NCBI GenBank assembly: GCA_028818705.1
Contig: JAPPNJ010000217.1
Span: 1-64,000 of the forward strand
Direction: 5' to 3'
DNA: 64,000 bases
Origin: Candidatus Poribacteria bacterium
Lineage (GTDB): Bacteria; Poribacteria; WGA-4E; WGA-3G
Shown here one piece after another: positions 17,688-27,226 of this stretch (position 1 is the first letter of the stretch; each line of letters begins with the position of its first letter). The notes beneath the pieces were generated by a model. That model made no database searches, had not been told where the DNA came from, and saw nothing but the letters and a program-made list of their open reading frames with translations. A program made the position numbers and the translations under genes.

Positions 17688-19196
17688 CTAAATCTCTTGC
17701 CTGACGAAGATGGCGAAGGTCGCCAGGAACAGCGCAACGTTGAGCAGCAGTAGCAGCTGCAGATCGGGGAGTGCCCGTGAAGCGTTTGTCGAGAGATCAG
17801 CACGCTGGTAGACAAATCTTGGGAAATCATCTAAATCAATTGCGCCTTTATCACTGGCGAACCACTGTCGACTCGAAAAGGCATCTTTATCGTAAAAATA
17901 ATTGATCAGCGTACGTCGATATTGCCGCGCTGTCTCAAAGAAATCGACTACCCCGTAGAGGTCTGTTCCCGCCCACGCTTGTGTCGCGAGATTATACATC
18001 GCTGCCGGAGAGAGTCGAAGCAGGTTCCGAGCGACTCTGGCTCTTTGAAACCGGAGTTGCTCCAGTGCTGGCAAGCGCACCAGCCCTATTTTCTCTGCTG
18101 CGTCGATGCGTAGCGGCGTTAAAAATTGATGGTAGCGGACGACGTGGGAAACGCTTTTTTCGGATTCCGGAGTAATGTGTTGCCAATCATAAGCCTTGAA
18201 ATCTATACGCATCAGTATATTTTTTTGACCAACACCGATGTGTAAGCTATCGCGGAAACCGTTTAAGTTGAAATGCTCGCTTTCACCTTCGACACCATCA
18301 TTCTTAAGATATTCCATCTCTGCTTCATTGACTGCGAGTCGTATTTGCCGCATGGCATCGTAGCTGGAGTCAATCCTACTTCTTTGTGGTTTTGTCAATT
18401 GATCAATCACAGACACGCTGAGAGAAGGGTAGATTAGCACCAGAACTACCCAGATAAATAGAGAAAGAATGAGTGCAGTAGCAGTACGGTGCGCGCAAGC
18501 GGAAATCAACAATCCGATCAAATAGATAACAGAAAGGTAAATAATCGAAGTGAGTAGGATGCCAGCAATTCGTAGAAAATCATTTCCACTAAAGATGATT
18601 GAACCCGTTAGCACCGTCCAAATCAAGGCGGTAGTAAAACTTATGATAAGTGGCAGGATTAGACAGGTCATCGCCCCGATGTACTTCGCTGCCAAAATGC
18701 TTCCACGTCTTATAGGGTGGCTCATTGTGAGTCGCATTGTGCCGTTTTCACGTTCGCCAGCAATCGCATCATAGGCGAATAGCAACGCCAGCAGTGAAAG
18801 TACAAACTGAAAGATAAAGACGAGATCGATTCGATAGAAGAAATCGAGAAAAAAATTGCCTGTATTGTGAGACTGTGCATCCCAGAGAACAGGAACATGC
18901 GTATAATAGATTCGCAGTGTATTACCGAGTCGGCTGTCCATACCCGTGTTGAAAATACTCAATGGATTGGGGGGACGTTCGACGTTTGGTTTCAAAAAGG
19001 AATAGGTCCGAGTGGATAAGAGTTCATCACGATGAGCATCTCTGGCAGTGTTGTAGTTCGCTAACCGTTGCTCGTAATCGTCAATTCTGATAAACGTGGT
19101 CGTGGCAACGAGCAGCAGACAGACAACCACCGTGATTGCAAAACGAAATGTAATCAAATGGGCGAGAATCTCACGCCTCAGTAGCACCCAAAACAT
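17688..19196 (-). CDS. ABC-2 type permease A, cassette 1
   Basis: A 502-residue protein starting MFWVLLRREILAHLITFRF, with AAAGGAAT upstream. The plan is that of permease B: an N-terminal membrane segment, a loop of about 100 residues outside, the signature YDAIAGERENGTMRLTMSHP, a multi-pass core and a C-terminal anchor. A and B probably form a heterodimeric membrane unit that needs an ATPase encoded elsewhere. The paralogue at 22570-24078 is similar over its whole length. Confidence 0.78.
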   Translation of the reverse strand: MFWVLLRREILAHLITFRFAITVVVCLLLVATTTFIRIDDYEQRLANYNTARDAHRDELLSTRTYSFLKPNVERPPNPLSIFNTGMDSRLGNTLRIYYTHVPVLWDAQSHNTGNFFLDFFYRIDLVFIFQFVLSLLALLFAYDAIAGERENGTMRLTMSHPIRRGSILAAKYIGAMTCLILPLIISFTTALIWTVLTGSIIFSGNDFLRIAGILLTSIIYLSVIYLIGLLISACAHRTATALILSLFIWVVLVLIYPSLSVSVIDQLTKPQRSRIDSSYDAMRQIRLAVNEAEMEYLKNDGVEGESEHFNLNGFRDSLHIGVGQKNILMRIDFKAYDWQHITPESEKSVSHVVRYHQFLTPLRIDAAEKIGLVRLPALEQLRFQRARVARNLLRLSPAAMYNLATQAWAGTDLYGVVDFFETARQYRRTLINYFYDKDAFSSRQWFASDKGAIDLDDFPRFVYQRADLSTNASRALPDLQLLLLLNVALFLATFAIFVRQEI

Positions 19197-19357
19197 TGCA
19201 CGATTCCTTTGTGCTGGTTTGGAATAGAATGGTCAACGCCGAAAATTATACACTATTGCGCATTTCTGTTCAAAATTTGAGAGTGTGCCAGAATGAGAGG
19301 CACGTGAAAGTTAGGAGACGCGCTTGCAAAGCGCGCCTACGAGGTACTGGGCCGGGA

Positions 19358-20545
19358 TTAGTGGTCCTCTGGATTCAGATAAACTCTTGTCATACCTACG
19401 AAGTTCAGGTAATAAAAAACAGCATCGTTTTTGGGTTCAACGAGATCATCTTCTGTCCTATTCACTAATGATCCGTCTATTAACAATGCCACCGTTTCCT
19501 CCATTTCACTTTCGGAGATGCTACAGCCGTTTGCCAAATCCGAGACCGATTTCTTGCCTTCCACTAACTGTCTTAAAACGGCGACTACGGTGGGATTCGT
19601 AAAGTATTTCGCAAGATTCACGATTTCAGCATCCGGGGCGTTCGAGAGGAAATTATCAACACTGGTCGTCCAGACTGAGCCGCGGCTTGATCTCTGGCCA
19701 GAGGCGGCATGATAGGCACCGGCGTAGCACCACGTGATCGGGTCTTTCGCACTATGAGGAAGTCGGAGTAATGCCTCAAGTGCTTGTTTTTTATCTGGGT
19801 CAGTAGAAGCATCCGAGTTAGCCGCAATGCCCTTAATTTGCTCTTGTAGATCGGTGATCTGACGCTGCATTTCTTCCAACCTTGCGTCAACCTCGGATCC
19901 GTCTCTCACTTCATTCGTCATAATGGTTTCTCCTTTCAATTGGCGTTGGGAACAACGTTCGCCTTCAGTTGTGATGTTTAATACCTCTTGAATCATAGAA
20001 TCGTATTTCTTTAACCGCTGGCGCGTACGGTGAAGCCGGCTCTTAATGGTATTTTCAGATACACCTAAATACTTTCCTATCTCTGAAGCGGTCATTTCTT
20101 CAAAATAGTGAAGCGTAATAACCTCTCGATCACTTTCCTTCAACGTCGTAAGCAATTTTTTGACGAGATCGCTTTGCGATTCGGCGGTTGCTTTGGCGTG
20201 TTCCGTTGCGATATACCGAGAGTACGCCTCTGCCTCTATTTCCGATATATGGACCTCTTCCAGCGACCTGATTTGTAACCGGTTTTTACGAAACCATGCG
20301 ATACAAAGATGGTCTACAATCGCATATAGCCACTTTGAAAACTGGGTCGGATAATTTAGCGTGTCGAGTTTCTGATAGACTCGCAGGAATGTCTCCTGTG
20401 TTATATCCTCAGCGATCTGAAAATCCTCTGTTTTCCGCAATGCATGGGCATGAACCTGCTGTTGATATTTGCTAATCAAAGTCGCAAAGGCATTCTTATC
20501 ACCGGCAAGGATACGCTGGATCAGTTCAACATCGTCGTTTCTCAT
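19358..20545 (-). CDS. ECF sigma factor fused to a C-terminal helix-turn-helix-like domain, cassette 1
   Basis: Start 20545 is chosen over the longer frame (20575) because it matches the paralogue and has CTGGAG upstream. Residues about 5-70 are sigma region 2 (DKNAFATLISKYQQQVHAH, EDITQETFLRVYQKL) and about 130-180 region 4 (DREVITLHYFEEMTASEIGK, NTIKSRLHRTRQRL). After a linker come a coiled-coil stretch (VDARLEEMQRQITDLQEQI) and a domain ending in an ArsR-like winged-helix pattern (PTVVAVLRQLVEGKKSVSDL...SISESEMEETVALLIDGSLV). An in-frame ATG at 19921 has its own strong ribosome site, so the C-terminal 187 residues may also be made alone. It heads a unit with two permeases. Confidence 0.85.
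   Translation of the reverse strand: MRNDDVELIQRILAGDKNAFATLISKYQQQVHAHALRKTEDFQIAEDITQETFLRVYQKLDTLNYPTQFSKWLYAIVDHLCIAWFRKNRLQIRSLEEVHISEIEAEAYSRYIATEHAKATAESQSDLVKKLLTTLKESDREVITLHYFEEMTASEIGKYLGVSENTIKSRLHRTRQRLKKYDSMIQEVLNITTEGERCSQRQLKGETIMTNEVRDGSEVDARLEEMQRQITDLQEQIKGIAANSDASTDPDKKQALEALLRLPHSAKDPITWCYAGAYHAASGQRSSRGSVWTTSVDNFLSNAPDAEIVNLAKYFTNPTVVAVLRQLVEGKKSVSDLANGCSISESEMEETVALLIDGSLVNRTEDDLVEPKNDAVFYYLNFVGMTRVYLNPEDH
19919..19937 (-). promoter_or_regulatory. Internal ribosome-binding site and ATG inside the sigma gene, cassette 1
   Basis: AAAGGAGAAACCATTATG lies in frame within the sigma gene and reads MTNEVRDGSEVDARL. The same arrangement is kept in the paralogue at 24725-24743, which argues for a functional second start. 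Confidence 0.6.
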
Positions 20546-20654
20546 CAGGCATCTCCAGAAAAACTGCTTTGCCAATAGGGTTATACAATCTACACGTTTC
20601 TGAGGGTAGCTGCGCTTAAAAAAACGCGGAAAGATACCCTGTTCGCCTGCTTCG

Positions 20655-20695
20655 CTATATAGTGACGCGAACTAAGGGAAAAGGGTGCATAATTT
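20655..20695 (-). promoter_or_regulatory. Putative autoregulated ECF promoter, cassette 1
   Basis: The minus strand reads AAATTATGCACC, 17 bases, then GTCACTATATAG. It aligns with 25450-25490 and 4004-4038. It lies about 110 bases before the sigma start, where an ECF factor would control its own operon. From 20576 to 20995 no gene was found apart from this site. Confidence 0.55.
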
Positions 20696-20995
20696 TAAAA
20701 AAGTAGAATTTTTATGCAAAGATATCCGTCAAAGAGTTTTCCAGAAAACAGAGAGGTCGTAGCGAGCAAGGTTGGAAATCTTACCCGCGAATCAGAAAGT
20801 GGCTAACAAAGCACTCGCGCGGATTGTATCTGTGTGAGGTAATAAAAAGGTATCGACTTGCCGGAAAGAGGCATATGATAGACCTGTCTGACCATATTAT
20901 GAGCAAGTTCCTGTCTCATAATATCTAGTCTGTAGGAACTTCAATATTAGGACTTGACTGTTTCACATTTAACTCGAAAAGTCAAATCAACAAAA

Positions 20996-22468
20996 TTACC
21001 CAATTTCTATACGGTGGAAAGAGAGAAACGTGCTGACGAACAACACCAGAAAAAATAAAATCAACAGTAGTAGATCGACAAGCGCAGCATTAAAATCCGC
21101 GCTGAAGCGGTGTTGATCTTCAAATTTGGGGATGGCATCAAAGTTCACTGGTTTTTGTGATGTGCCTTCGGGAATACCAACTGCGTGCGGACTTTCTGGA
21201 TCTGCCCGATCCGTGTCAATGAGGAACTGCCGAAACTGTTTTGCGTATTGGCGTGTTTGAGAGATGAAATCTAAATGGCGAGGCAAGCCGGTGCCTGCAA
21301 ATCCTTCAAAAGCATACTGCACGATGGCTGCTGGCGAGATACGGGTAAGCGATCGAGCAATTTGGATCTGACGGAGTTCGGCAAAAAGGTAGCCTGCATG
21401 CAAGCGATCGCGTAATTGCGCGTCTTTATTAGTATATTCTGCGCCTAACGACGTCGCTATTGTCGCAGGGATTTCGCGTCTGGGCGGTTCTTTGATCCGA
21501 GCAAAGTAGCGTCTCTGTAAATCTTCGCGCAAATCCCGAGCCTCCGCCATAAATTCTTTGGGAGATGGTTGGGAATGCAAACGGTTGCTAAGGGAACCCA
21601 GTGCGTTTGGTATCAGCACCACCCAGACCGTCCAGATCAATAAAAGAACGATCAGGCTTGTTGCGGACTCTTTGGCACGGCTGGAAACAAGGATTCCCAA
21701 CAGGATAAAAATGGCGGTATAAATCAGCGCTACACAGACAATGCCCCCCAATCTCACCCAATGGCTCCCCTTAAATTGAATGGCTTCAGAAAGGTATATG
21801 ATGGAGAAACTGACGATCGTTCCAATCAAAAACGGGATGGCAATGCTAAAAAATGCCCCGAGAAACTTGCCGCAAATCACGGCGTTCCGTGAAATGCTGT
21901 TTGCCAGCATCAGCCGTAGTGTGCCGCGTTCTTGCTCACCGGAGATGGCATCGAATGTAAACAGGATGCCCGTGAAACTCAAGACGACAGCCGTCACAAA
22001 GCCCCAATCAATTTTGATAAAATCTGGCATAATGCTCCACCTGCCTGATTCACCTTTTGAAATGAACAACAGATCGGTATTAGGGAGATATGCTAACCGC
22101 CAGATTTCTGTGAACTTATAGGATATGTCTTCACGCTTCCAGCGACGAGTCCGACCGGCAGTGTTGCCCCACACTTCCCTGGAAAGGAGTTCTTCGCTTC
22201 CGTCTGCACAGAAGGCTAAAGGATTCGGTTTTTTGTGAAGTTCGCCCGGACCGTTTAGAACCAGACGATAGAGCGTGCTGCACTGAGATCTCAACCAGTT
22301 GTGTGACTCGGCGATGTCTCTGTAGTATCGCTTCATTCGCGGCGTGTATTCTCCGAGATACGCAATTGCATTGACAATCATCAGTATCAGAATCAGTAGC
22401 GTCGTCAATGCGAAACGGAGACTGGTCAGGTGATCGTAGAGTTCGCGTTTGAGGATGTGAAAAATCAT
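20996..22468 (-). CDS. ABC-2 type permease B, cassette 2
   Basis: A 490-residue paralogue of the protein at 16114-17586, identical in length and alike across nearly all segments: N-terminal anchor FALTTLLILILMIVNAIAYL, FDAISGEQERGTLRLMLANS, and the C-terminal stretch FEDQHRFSADFNAALVDLLL. Differences cluster in the first soluble loop (residues about 45-140), the likely site of changed specificity. It ends the second cassette; no ATPase follows. Confidence 0.78.
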   Translation of the reverse strand: MIFHILKRELYDHLTSLRFALTTLLILILMIVNAIAYLGEYTPRMKRYYRDIAESHNWLRSQCSTLYRLVLNGPGELHKKPNPLAFCADGSEELLSREVWGNTAGRTRRWKREDISYKFTEIWRLAYLPNTDLLFISKGESGRWSIMPDFIKIDWGFVTAVVLSFTGILFTFDAISGEQERGTLRLMLANSISRNAVICGKFLGAFFSIAIPFLIGTIVSFSIIYLSEAIQFKGSHWVRLGGIVCVALIYTAIFILLGILVSSRAKESATSLIVLLLIWTVWVVLIPNALGSLSNRLHSQPSPKEFMAEARDLREDLQRRYFARIKEPPRREIPATIATSLGAEYTNKDAQLRDRLHAGYLFAELRQIQIARSLTRISPAAIVQYAFEGFAGTGLPRHLDFISQTRQYAKQFRQFLIDTDRADPESPHAVGIPEGTSQKPVNFDAIPKFEDQHRFSADFNAALVDLLLLILFFLVLFVSTFLSFHRIEIG

Positions 22469-22569
22469 TTCATGTCTCTAGGTCGCTCTTTTTTCGATAG
22501 TTCATTTATTATTTCAAAAATTCTGTGCGCGACGGGCAATAAATTGCCCTACTACAAACGGATCTATCT

Positions 22570-24078
22570 TTAAATCTCTTGCCTGACGAAAATCGCAAAG
22601 CTCGCCAGAAACAACACAACATTGATGAGGAACAGCAGCTGCAGGTCGGGGAGTGCCCGTAAAACGTTTGTCCGGAGATTGGTACGCTGATAAACAAACC
22701 TCGGCAGAGCGGCTAAGTTAACGGTGCCTTTGTCGCTGGCAAACCATTGCCGGCTTGAAAAGGCATCTTTATCGTAAAAGTAATTAACCAGCGTCCGTCG
22801 ATATTGGCGTGCCGCCTTGAAAAAATCCACAACTCCGTAGAGGTCTGTCCCCGCCCAGGCCTGTGTTGCGAGATTATACATCGCTACTGGGGAAAATCGA
22901 AGCAGGTTCCGAGCGATTCTGGCTCTCCGAAACCGACTTTGCTCTAATGCCGGAAGGCGCAATAGTCCGATTTTCTCTGCCGCACGAATTCGTAACAGTG
23001 CTAAGACTTGATGGTAGCGGATAAGGTGTGGAACGCCTTTTTCATATTCCGGAGGAATGGACTGCCAATCATAAGCCTTGAACTCTAAACGCGCTCCTAT
23101 TCTTCCGACACCTATGTGGAGACCCGTCTTATAACTATAACCGCCCATGTTAAAGCTGTCACTTTCTCCTTCGACCTCATCATTCATAAGATATTCCATC
23201 TCCTCTTTCTTGGCTGCCTGTTGTATTTGCCGACTCTCATTGTAACTGTAAATTATCCTGCTGTCTCGCGGGCTTATGAACTGATCAGCCGCAAACCCGC
23301 TGAGAGAAGGGTAGACCCCTACCAGTACCACCCAGACAAATAGAGAGAGCATGAGGGCTGTGGCAGTGCGGTGCGTGCAAGCGGAGATCAACAATCCGAT
23401 CAAATAGATAACAGAAAGGTAGATAATCGAAGTAAGTAGAATGCCAGCAATTCGTAGAAAATCATCTCCACTAAAGACGATTGAACCCGTTGATACCATC
23501 CAAATCAAGGCGATAGTAAAACTGATAGTGAGCGGGATGATCAGACACGTCATCGCGCCGAGGTATTTCGCCCCCAAGATACTCCCTCGCCGAACGGAAT
23601 GGCTCAATGTCAGGCGCAAAGTGCCGGTTTCACGTTCACCCGCAATTGCATCGTAGGCAAATAGCAATGCCAGTAATGAAAGCACAAACTGAAAAGTAAA
23701 GATGAGGTCAATTTTATACAAAGAATCGAGAAAAAGATTGCCTGAGCTGTGGGACTCGGCATCCCAGAGAACAGGGACGAGCGTGTAATAGATCTGCAAC
23801 GTATTGCCGAGCCGGTTGTCCATACCCGCATTAAAGATGCTCAACGGATTCGGAGGTCGATCCACCTTTGGCATTAAAAAGGAATAGGTTCGGGTGGCCA
23901 ATAGTTCTTCACGGTGGACATCTCTAGCGGTGTTGTAGCTTGCCAATCGTTGCTCGTAATCGTGGATTCTAACGAGCGTGGTTGTGGCGACGAGCAGCAG
24001 ACAAACAATCACCGTAATTGCAAAACGAAATGTTATCAAATGCGCGAGCATCTCACGTCTTAGTAACACTAAAAACAT
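22570..24078 (-). CDS. ABC-2 type permease A, cassette 2
   Basis: A 502-residue product from ATG 24078, chosen because it matches the MFWVLLRREIL start of the paralogue and has AAGGAACC upstream; the frame opens earlier at 24120. It contains YDAIAGERETGTLRLTLSHS and the same multi-pass layout as the cassette 1 protein. It lies 58 bases after the sigma gene and 101 before permease B, so one transcript is likely. Confidence 0.78.
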   Translation of the reverse strand: MFLVLLRREMLAHLITFRFAITVIVCLLLVATTTLVRIHDYEQRLASYNTARDVHREELLATRTYSFLMPKVDRPPNPLSIFNAGMDNRLGNTLQIYYTLVPVLWDAESHSSGNLFLDSLYKIDLIFTFQFVLSLLALLFAYDAIAGERETGTLRLTLSHSVRRGSILGAKYLGAMTCLIIPLTISFTIALIWMVSTGSIVFSGDDFLRIAGILLTSIIYLSVIYLIGLLISACTHRTATALMLSLFVWVVLVGVYPSLSGFAADQFISPRDSRIIYSYNESRQIQQAAKKEEMEYLMNDEVEGESDSFNMGGYSYKTGLHIGVGRIGARLEFKAYDWQSIPPEYEKGVPHLIRYHQVLALLRIRAAEKIGLLRLPALEQSRFRRARIARNLLRFSPVAMYNLATQAWAGTDLYGVVDFFKAARQYRRTLVNYFYDKDAFSSRQWFASDKGTVNLAALPRFVYQRTNLRTNVLRALPDLQLLFLINVVLFLASFAIFVRQEI

Positions 24079-24136
24079 TGAACGGTTCCTTAATTGAAGC
24101 CAGAAGGACAGACGAAACACCTGTCCTTCCGTTTAT

Positions 24137-25351
24137 TTACTTCTCAGGTTTGGTGTGCCCAATATGCACGATTGTCATACTCACGAAGTTCAGAAAGAAG
24201 GAAAAGGCATCGTTTTTGGATTCAATGAGATTATCCTCCGTACGTGTCACTAACGTTTCGTCTATTAACAGTGCCACGGCTTTCTCTATTTTACTTTCTG
24301 ATATGCCGGATCCCTTTGCTAAATCCGTGACGGATTTCTTACCATCCACCAACTGCCTTAAAACAGCGACGATAGTAAGATTTGTGAAGAGGGTCGCGAG
24401 ATTCACGATGTCAGCATCCGGTGCTTTAGATAGAAAATTATCGACGCTGGTCGTCCAGTATGCGACTCGCGCTTTTTTACTGCCCAGAGAAGTTCGATAA
24501 CCACCAACATAGCCCCACGAGATCTGACTTTCAGCATCGGAGGGAAGTTGACATAATATTTTTAGAGCCTCACTTCTTTCTGGATCATGGAATTCCATAT
24601 TATCAGGATGGAAAGTACCTGATTCGGTTGCGAGAGTCCTAATTTCCTCTTGAATATCCGTAATCTGACGTTGTAGTGCTTTCAGTCTTGCTTCGACCTT
24701 AGCTTCATCTCTCATTTCCTTTGTCATAATGGCTTCTCCTTTTGCCTGCTTTTGAGAGTATTGTCTCCGTTTACTTGTAAGGTCTAATACCTCTTGGATC
24801 ATGAATTCATAATTCTTTAGCTGTTGTTTCGCTCGGTGGAGGCGGCTCTTAATGGTATTTTCTGGGACGCCTAAGAGTTCACCTATTTCTGGGGAGGACA
24901 TCTCTTCAAAGTAGTGGAGTGTGATAACCTCGCGGTCTTTCTCCTTTAATTTTTCAAGCAGTTTTTCGACGAGGTCGCGTTGTGCATCAGCAGTCGTTTT
25001 CGCGTGTTCTGCGGCGACGTATTGGGAGTACGCCTCCGTCTCTATTTCTAAGATATCGGTTTCTTCGAGGGGCTGGGTCTGTATGCTGTTTTTTCGGATT
25101 TGTGCGATGCAGAACCGATTCGCAATCTGATAAAGCCATCGCGTAAACTGTGTGGGATCTTCCAAGGTCTCTAATTTCTGATAGACTTGGAGGAAGGTCT
25201 CCTGCACAATATCTTCAGCAATCTGGAAGTCTCCGATTTTTCTCCATGCGAGCGTATGTATTTGCTTCTGGTATTTTCTTATCAAATTTGCAAAGGCGTT
25301 CTGGTCGCCATCAAGAATACGCTGGATTAACTCAGTATCGGTGTTTTTCAT
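24137..25351 (-). CDS. ECF sigma factor fused to a C-terminal helix-turn-helix-like domain, cassette 2
   Basis: A 404-residue paralogue of the protein at 19358-20545. Region 2 (DQNAFANLIRKYQKQIHTL, EDIVQETFLQVYQKLETL) and region 4 (VITLHYFEEMSSPEIGELL, NTIKSRLHRAKQQL) are intact. The C-terminal part has a coiled coil (KVEARLKALQRQITDIQEEI) and a winged-helix-like end (IVAVLRQLVDGKKSVTDLAK, ISESKIEKAVALLIDETLV). It has changed more than the permeases, as expected if the two copies now answer different signals. An in-frame ATG at 24727 has its own ribosome site. Confidence 0.85.
   Translation of the reverse strand: MKNTDTELIQRILDGDQNAFANLIRKYQKQIHTLAWRKIGDFQIAEDIVQETFLQVYQKLETLEDPTQFTRWLYQIANRFCIAQIRKNSIQTQPLEETDILEIETEAYSQYVAAEHAKTTADAQRDLVEKLLEKLKEKDREVITLHYFEEMSSPEIGELLGVPENTIKSRLHRAKQQLKNYEFMIQEVLDLTSKRRQYSQKQAKGEAIMTKEMRDEAKVEARLKALQRQITDIQEEIRTLATESGTFHPDNMEFHDPERSEALKILCQLPSDAESQISWGYVGGYRTSLGSKKARVAYWTTSVDNFLSKAPDADIVNLATLFTNLTIVAVLRQLVDGKKSVTDLAKGSGISESKIEKAVALLIDETLVTRTEDNLIESKNDAFSFFLNFVSMTIVHIGHTKPEK
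24725..24743 (-). promoter_or_regulatory. Internal ribosome-binding site and ATG inside the sigma gene, cassette 2
   Basis: AAAAGGAGAAGCCATTATG is in frame with the sigma gene and begins MTKEMRDEAKVEARL. It is conserved in position and spacing with 19919-19937. Confidence 0.6.
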
Positions 25352-25449
25352 TGGACATCTCCAGAAGGGCTTTTCATTACGGGCTATACGACCTACACGT
25401 TTCAGGGATAGAGGTGATTAAAGGGCAGAAACACTTCTCCATCCTGTCA

Positions 25450-25490
25450 CTATATAATGACGCGAGTTAGGTGGAGAAAGGTGCATAATT
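25450..25490 (-). promoter_or_regulatory. Putative autoregulated ECF promoter, cassette 2
   Basis: The minus strand reads AATTATGCACC, 18 bases, then GTCATTATATAG, about 100 bases before the sigma start at 25351. Confidence 0.55.
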
Positions 25491-25639
25491 CTGGAAAGGG
25501 AGTGGATGGCTAAAATTGACAGGAGAACAGTTGGCGAGATTAGCACCTCACTAACAGATGCCTGAGCCTCAATCGCGATCAGGAGATCGCTTCTACAGAA
25601 GAAAGTCCTGTTCAACAATTTGTGTAGTACTATCTTGAT

Positions 25640-27133
25640 TTACTTGACAATTCTACCATCAATGTACTGTTCGGCGACGGTGTGTCCACACAGATTTAAC
25701 ACAGTTGGGAAGACATCAACAGAACGGATGCACTGTTCCACGATTGGGTAATTCGTCGCGAGCGGGATGTGCAGGTGCTCGGCAATTAAGGCACCATGGG
25801 TCGCATGATGCTCAGGAACTTCATAACGGGCACGGAGGTCATAACCACTTTCGGCACTCAGAACGAGGTCGCCCGTCCGTTCGCTATTGAATATCTGCCA
25901 TAATTGGACGATTCCATCTGGATGCGGACTGTTATAGGTTTCACGGAGTGCCTCTCGTGGGGACAGATTTCTGTAGTAAACGCCATATCCGAGCGGGTCT
26001 ATTCCAGTAAACTGGTAAGAGAAACGTGGCGAGTCTGCGCCTTTAAGAGGTGTGGGCACGTTCTGTAGATCTTCGCGACTTGTATCCTGTGAATGGCAAG
26101 AGATTCTCCCCTGTCCAGTTCGACTTTGAACGATGATGTCTCCCGTCTCGCTTTGGCCTGCCACAAGTCCTAAGCCTTCCAACTCAATTAGGGAACTGAT
26201 GACTCCCATTTGGTGAAGCTGCTCGAAAGGCGTGCGCGCTCCCCATCCGTTTTCATTCGCACCGTTTTTGAAGTAAAGATGAGTCATTCCGTTTCCAGAT
26301 ACCATACTGGCGGATACAGTGCTCTGCCGCCAAACCTTTGGATAATGCAAGCACCGCCAACCGGCATCGTCTAAGTGCTGTGGGACATCAATATGTGTAT
26401 GTGTGTCCGTCATTCCGTGGTCGCTGGTAATCAGTATGAGCGTTTCTTGAAGGGTATTTGCTTTTTGTAAAATGTGGATGAGGTGTCCTATGGCGGTATC
26501 GATTTCTCGGTACGTCTGCATAACCTGTGGTGATTGGATGTTCAATTGGTGTGAAAAGGTATCGACTGCCGGGAAAAGGCACATGATGAATTTATCGCCT
26601 GTTTCAGCAGCTTTGTATAATTGTTGGGTGGCAATCTGGTTGACGAATCGCCAACGATGCGAGAAATGGGCATAAGTATAGACGAACGGTTTAATCCAGC
26701 GTGTGCGGTTTTTGGCAGGCGGACAGCCGCGGGTGAGTAGGTTATAGATGTTACTTACAGGTGAGAAAAAGTTGAAGAGTGTTGGAAAACCTATGGGTAG
26801 ATCGGCTTCAAAACGCAGCCCGTCAATTCCCATATAACTGCAGACGCCGGGACGTTTGAAGCGGTGTGGGGGATGGAAATCCGATTTGGACAACCACCGA
26901 ATACCCGGGATGTTTGCTGTGCCGGGATACAACCCCATGAAAAACGGGATAAAGGCAGGCCCGGTTGTTGAGGGAAAGACGGAGACCGCTTTGTTCAAAC
27001 TGCCGCGATCTACGACGTGTTTCTTGATGTTCGGTAGGTCACCGTTTTCGAGCAATCCTTTGAAAATTGCATAAGGTGCTCCATCAATTATAATAAACAC
27101 AAAACGTTTGAAGTACGGTTCGATTGATTCCAT
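25640..27133 (-). CDS. Alkaline-phosphatase-superfamily phosphodiesterase/pyrophosphatase
   Basis: A 497-residue protein of the type I phosphodiesterase/nucleotide pyrophosphatase class. Two-metal ligands can be placed: Asp in FIIIDGAPY, the nucleophile in FPSTTGPAF, Asp/His in FPAVDTFSHQ, SDHGM, and a late His in HHATHGALIAEHL. NIPGIRW lies after the nucleophile. No signal peptide is seen, so a cytoplasmic location is likely. Substrate unknown; phosphonates, nucleotides and lipids are all possible in this superfamily. GGAG precedes the ATG. It stands alone. Confidence 0.8.
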   Translation of the reverse strand: MESIEPYFKRFVFIIIDGAPYAIFKGLLENGDLPNIKKHVVDRGSLNKAVSVFPSTTGPAFIPFFMGLYPGTANIPGIRWLSKSDFHPPHRFKRPGVCSYMGIDGLRFEADLPIGFPTLFNFFSPVSNIYNLLTRGCPPAKNRTRWIKPFVYTYAHFSHRWRFVNQIATQQLYKAAETGDKFIMCLFPAVDTFSHQLNIQSPQVMQTYREIDTAIGHLIHILQKANTLQETLILITSDHGMTDTHTHIDVPQHLDDAGWRCLHYPKVWRQSTVSASMVSGNGMTHLYFKNGANENGWGARTPFEQLHQMGVISSLIELEGLGLVAGQSETGDIIVQSRTGQGRISCHSQDTSREDLQNVPTPLKGADSPRFSYQFTGIDPLGYGVYYRNLSPREALRETYNSPHPDGIVQLWQIFNSERTGDLVLSAESGYDLRARYEVPEHHATHGALIAEHLHIPLATNYPIVEQCIRSVDVFPTVLNLCGHTVAEQYIDGRIVK

Positions 27134-27226
27134 CGCTTCTCCTTAAGTGTAATTAAACATCTATGGGTGGATGCGGTTTGTAACCGCGCTGAAACATCAA
27201 TCGTCAAACTGGTGCAGAAATATATT

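Larger units (their letters stand above)
16114..25490 (-). repeat. Tandem duplication of a sigma/permease A/permease B cassette
   Basis: Cassette 1 (16114-20695) and cassette 2 (20996-25490) carry the same three genes in the same order and strand, similar intergenic spacings at the A/B junction, the same ECF promoter and the same internal start. Even the A-to-B spacer shares a stretch (CAATAAATTGCCCTACTACA). The permeases look more alike than the sigma factors, judged by eye. Confidence 0.85.

Noticed and set aside
16114..22468. A bacteriocin or lantibiotic self-protection transporter as the role of the permeases
   Set aside because: No precursor peptide, modification enzyme or ATPase is present; only the permease fold is supported.
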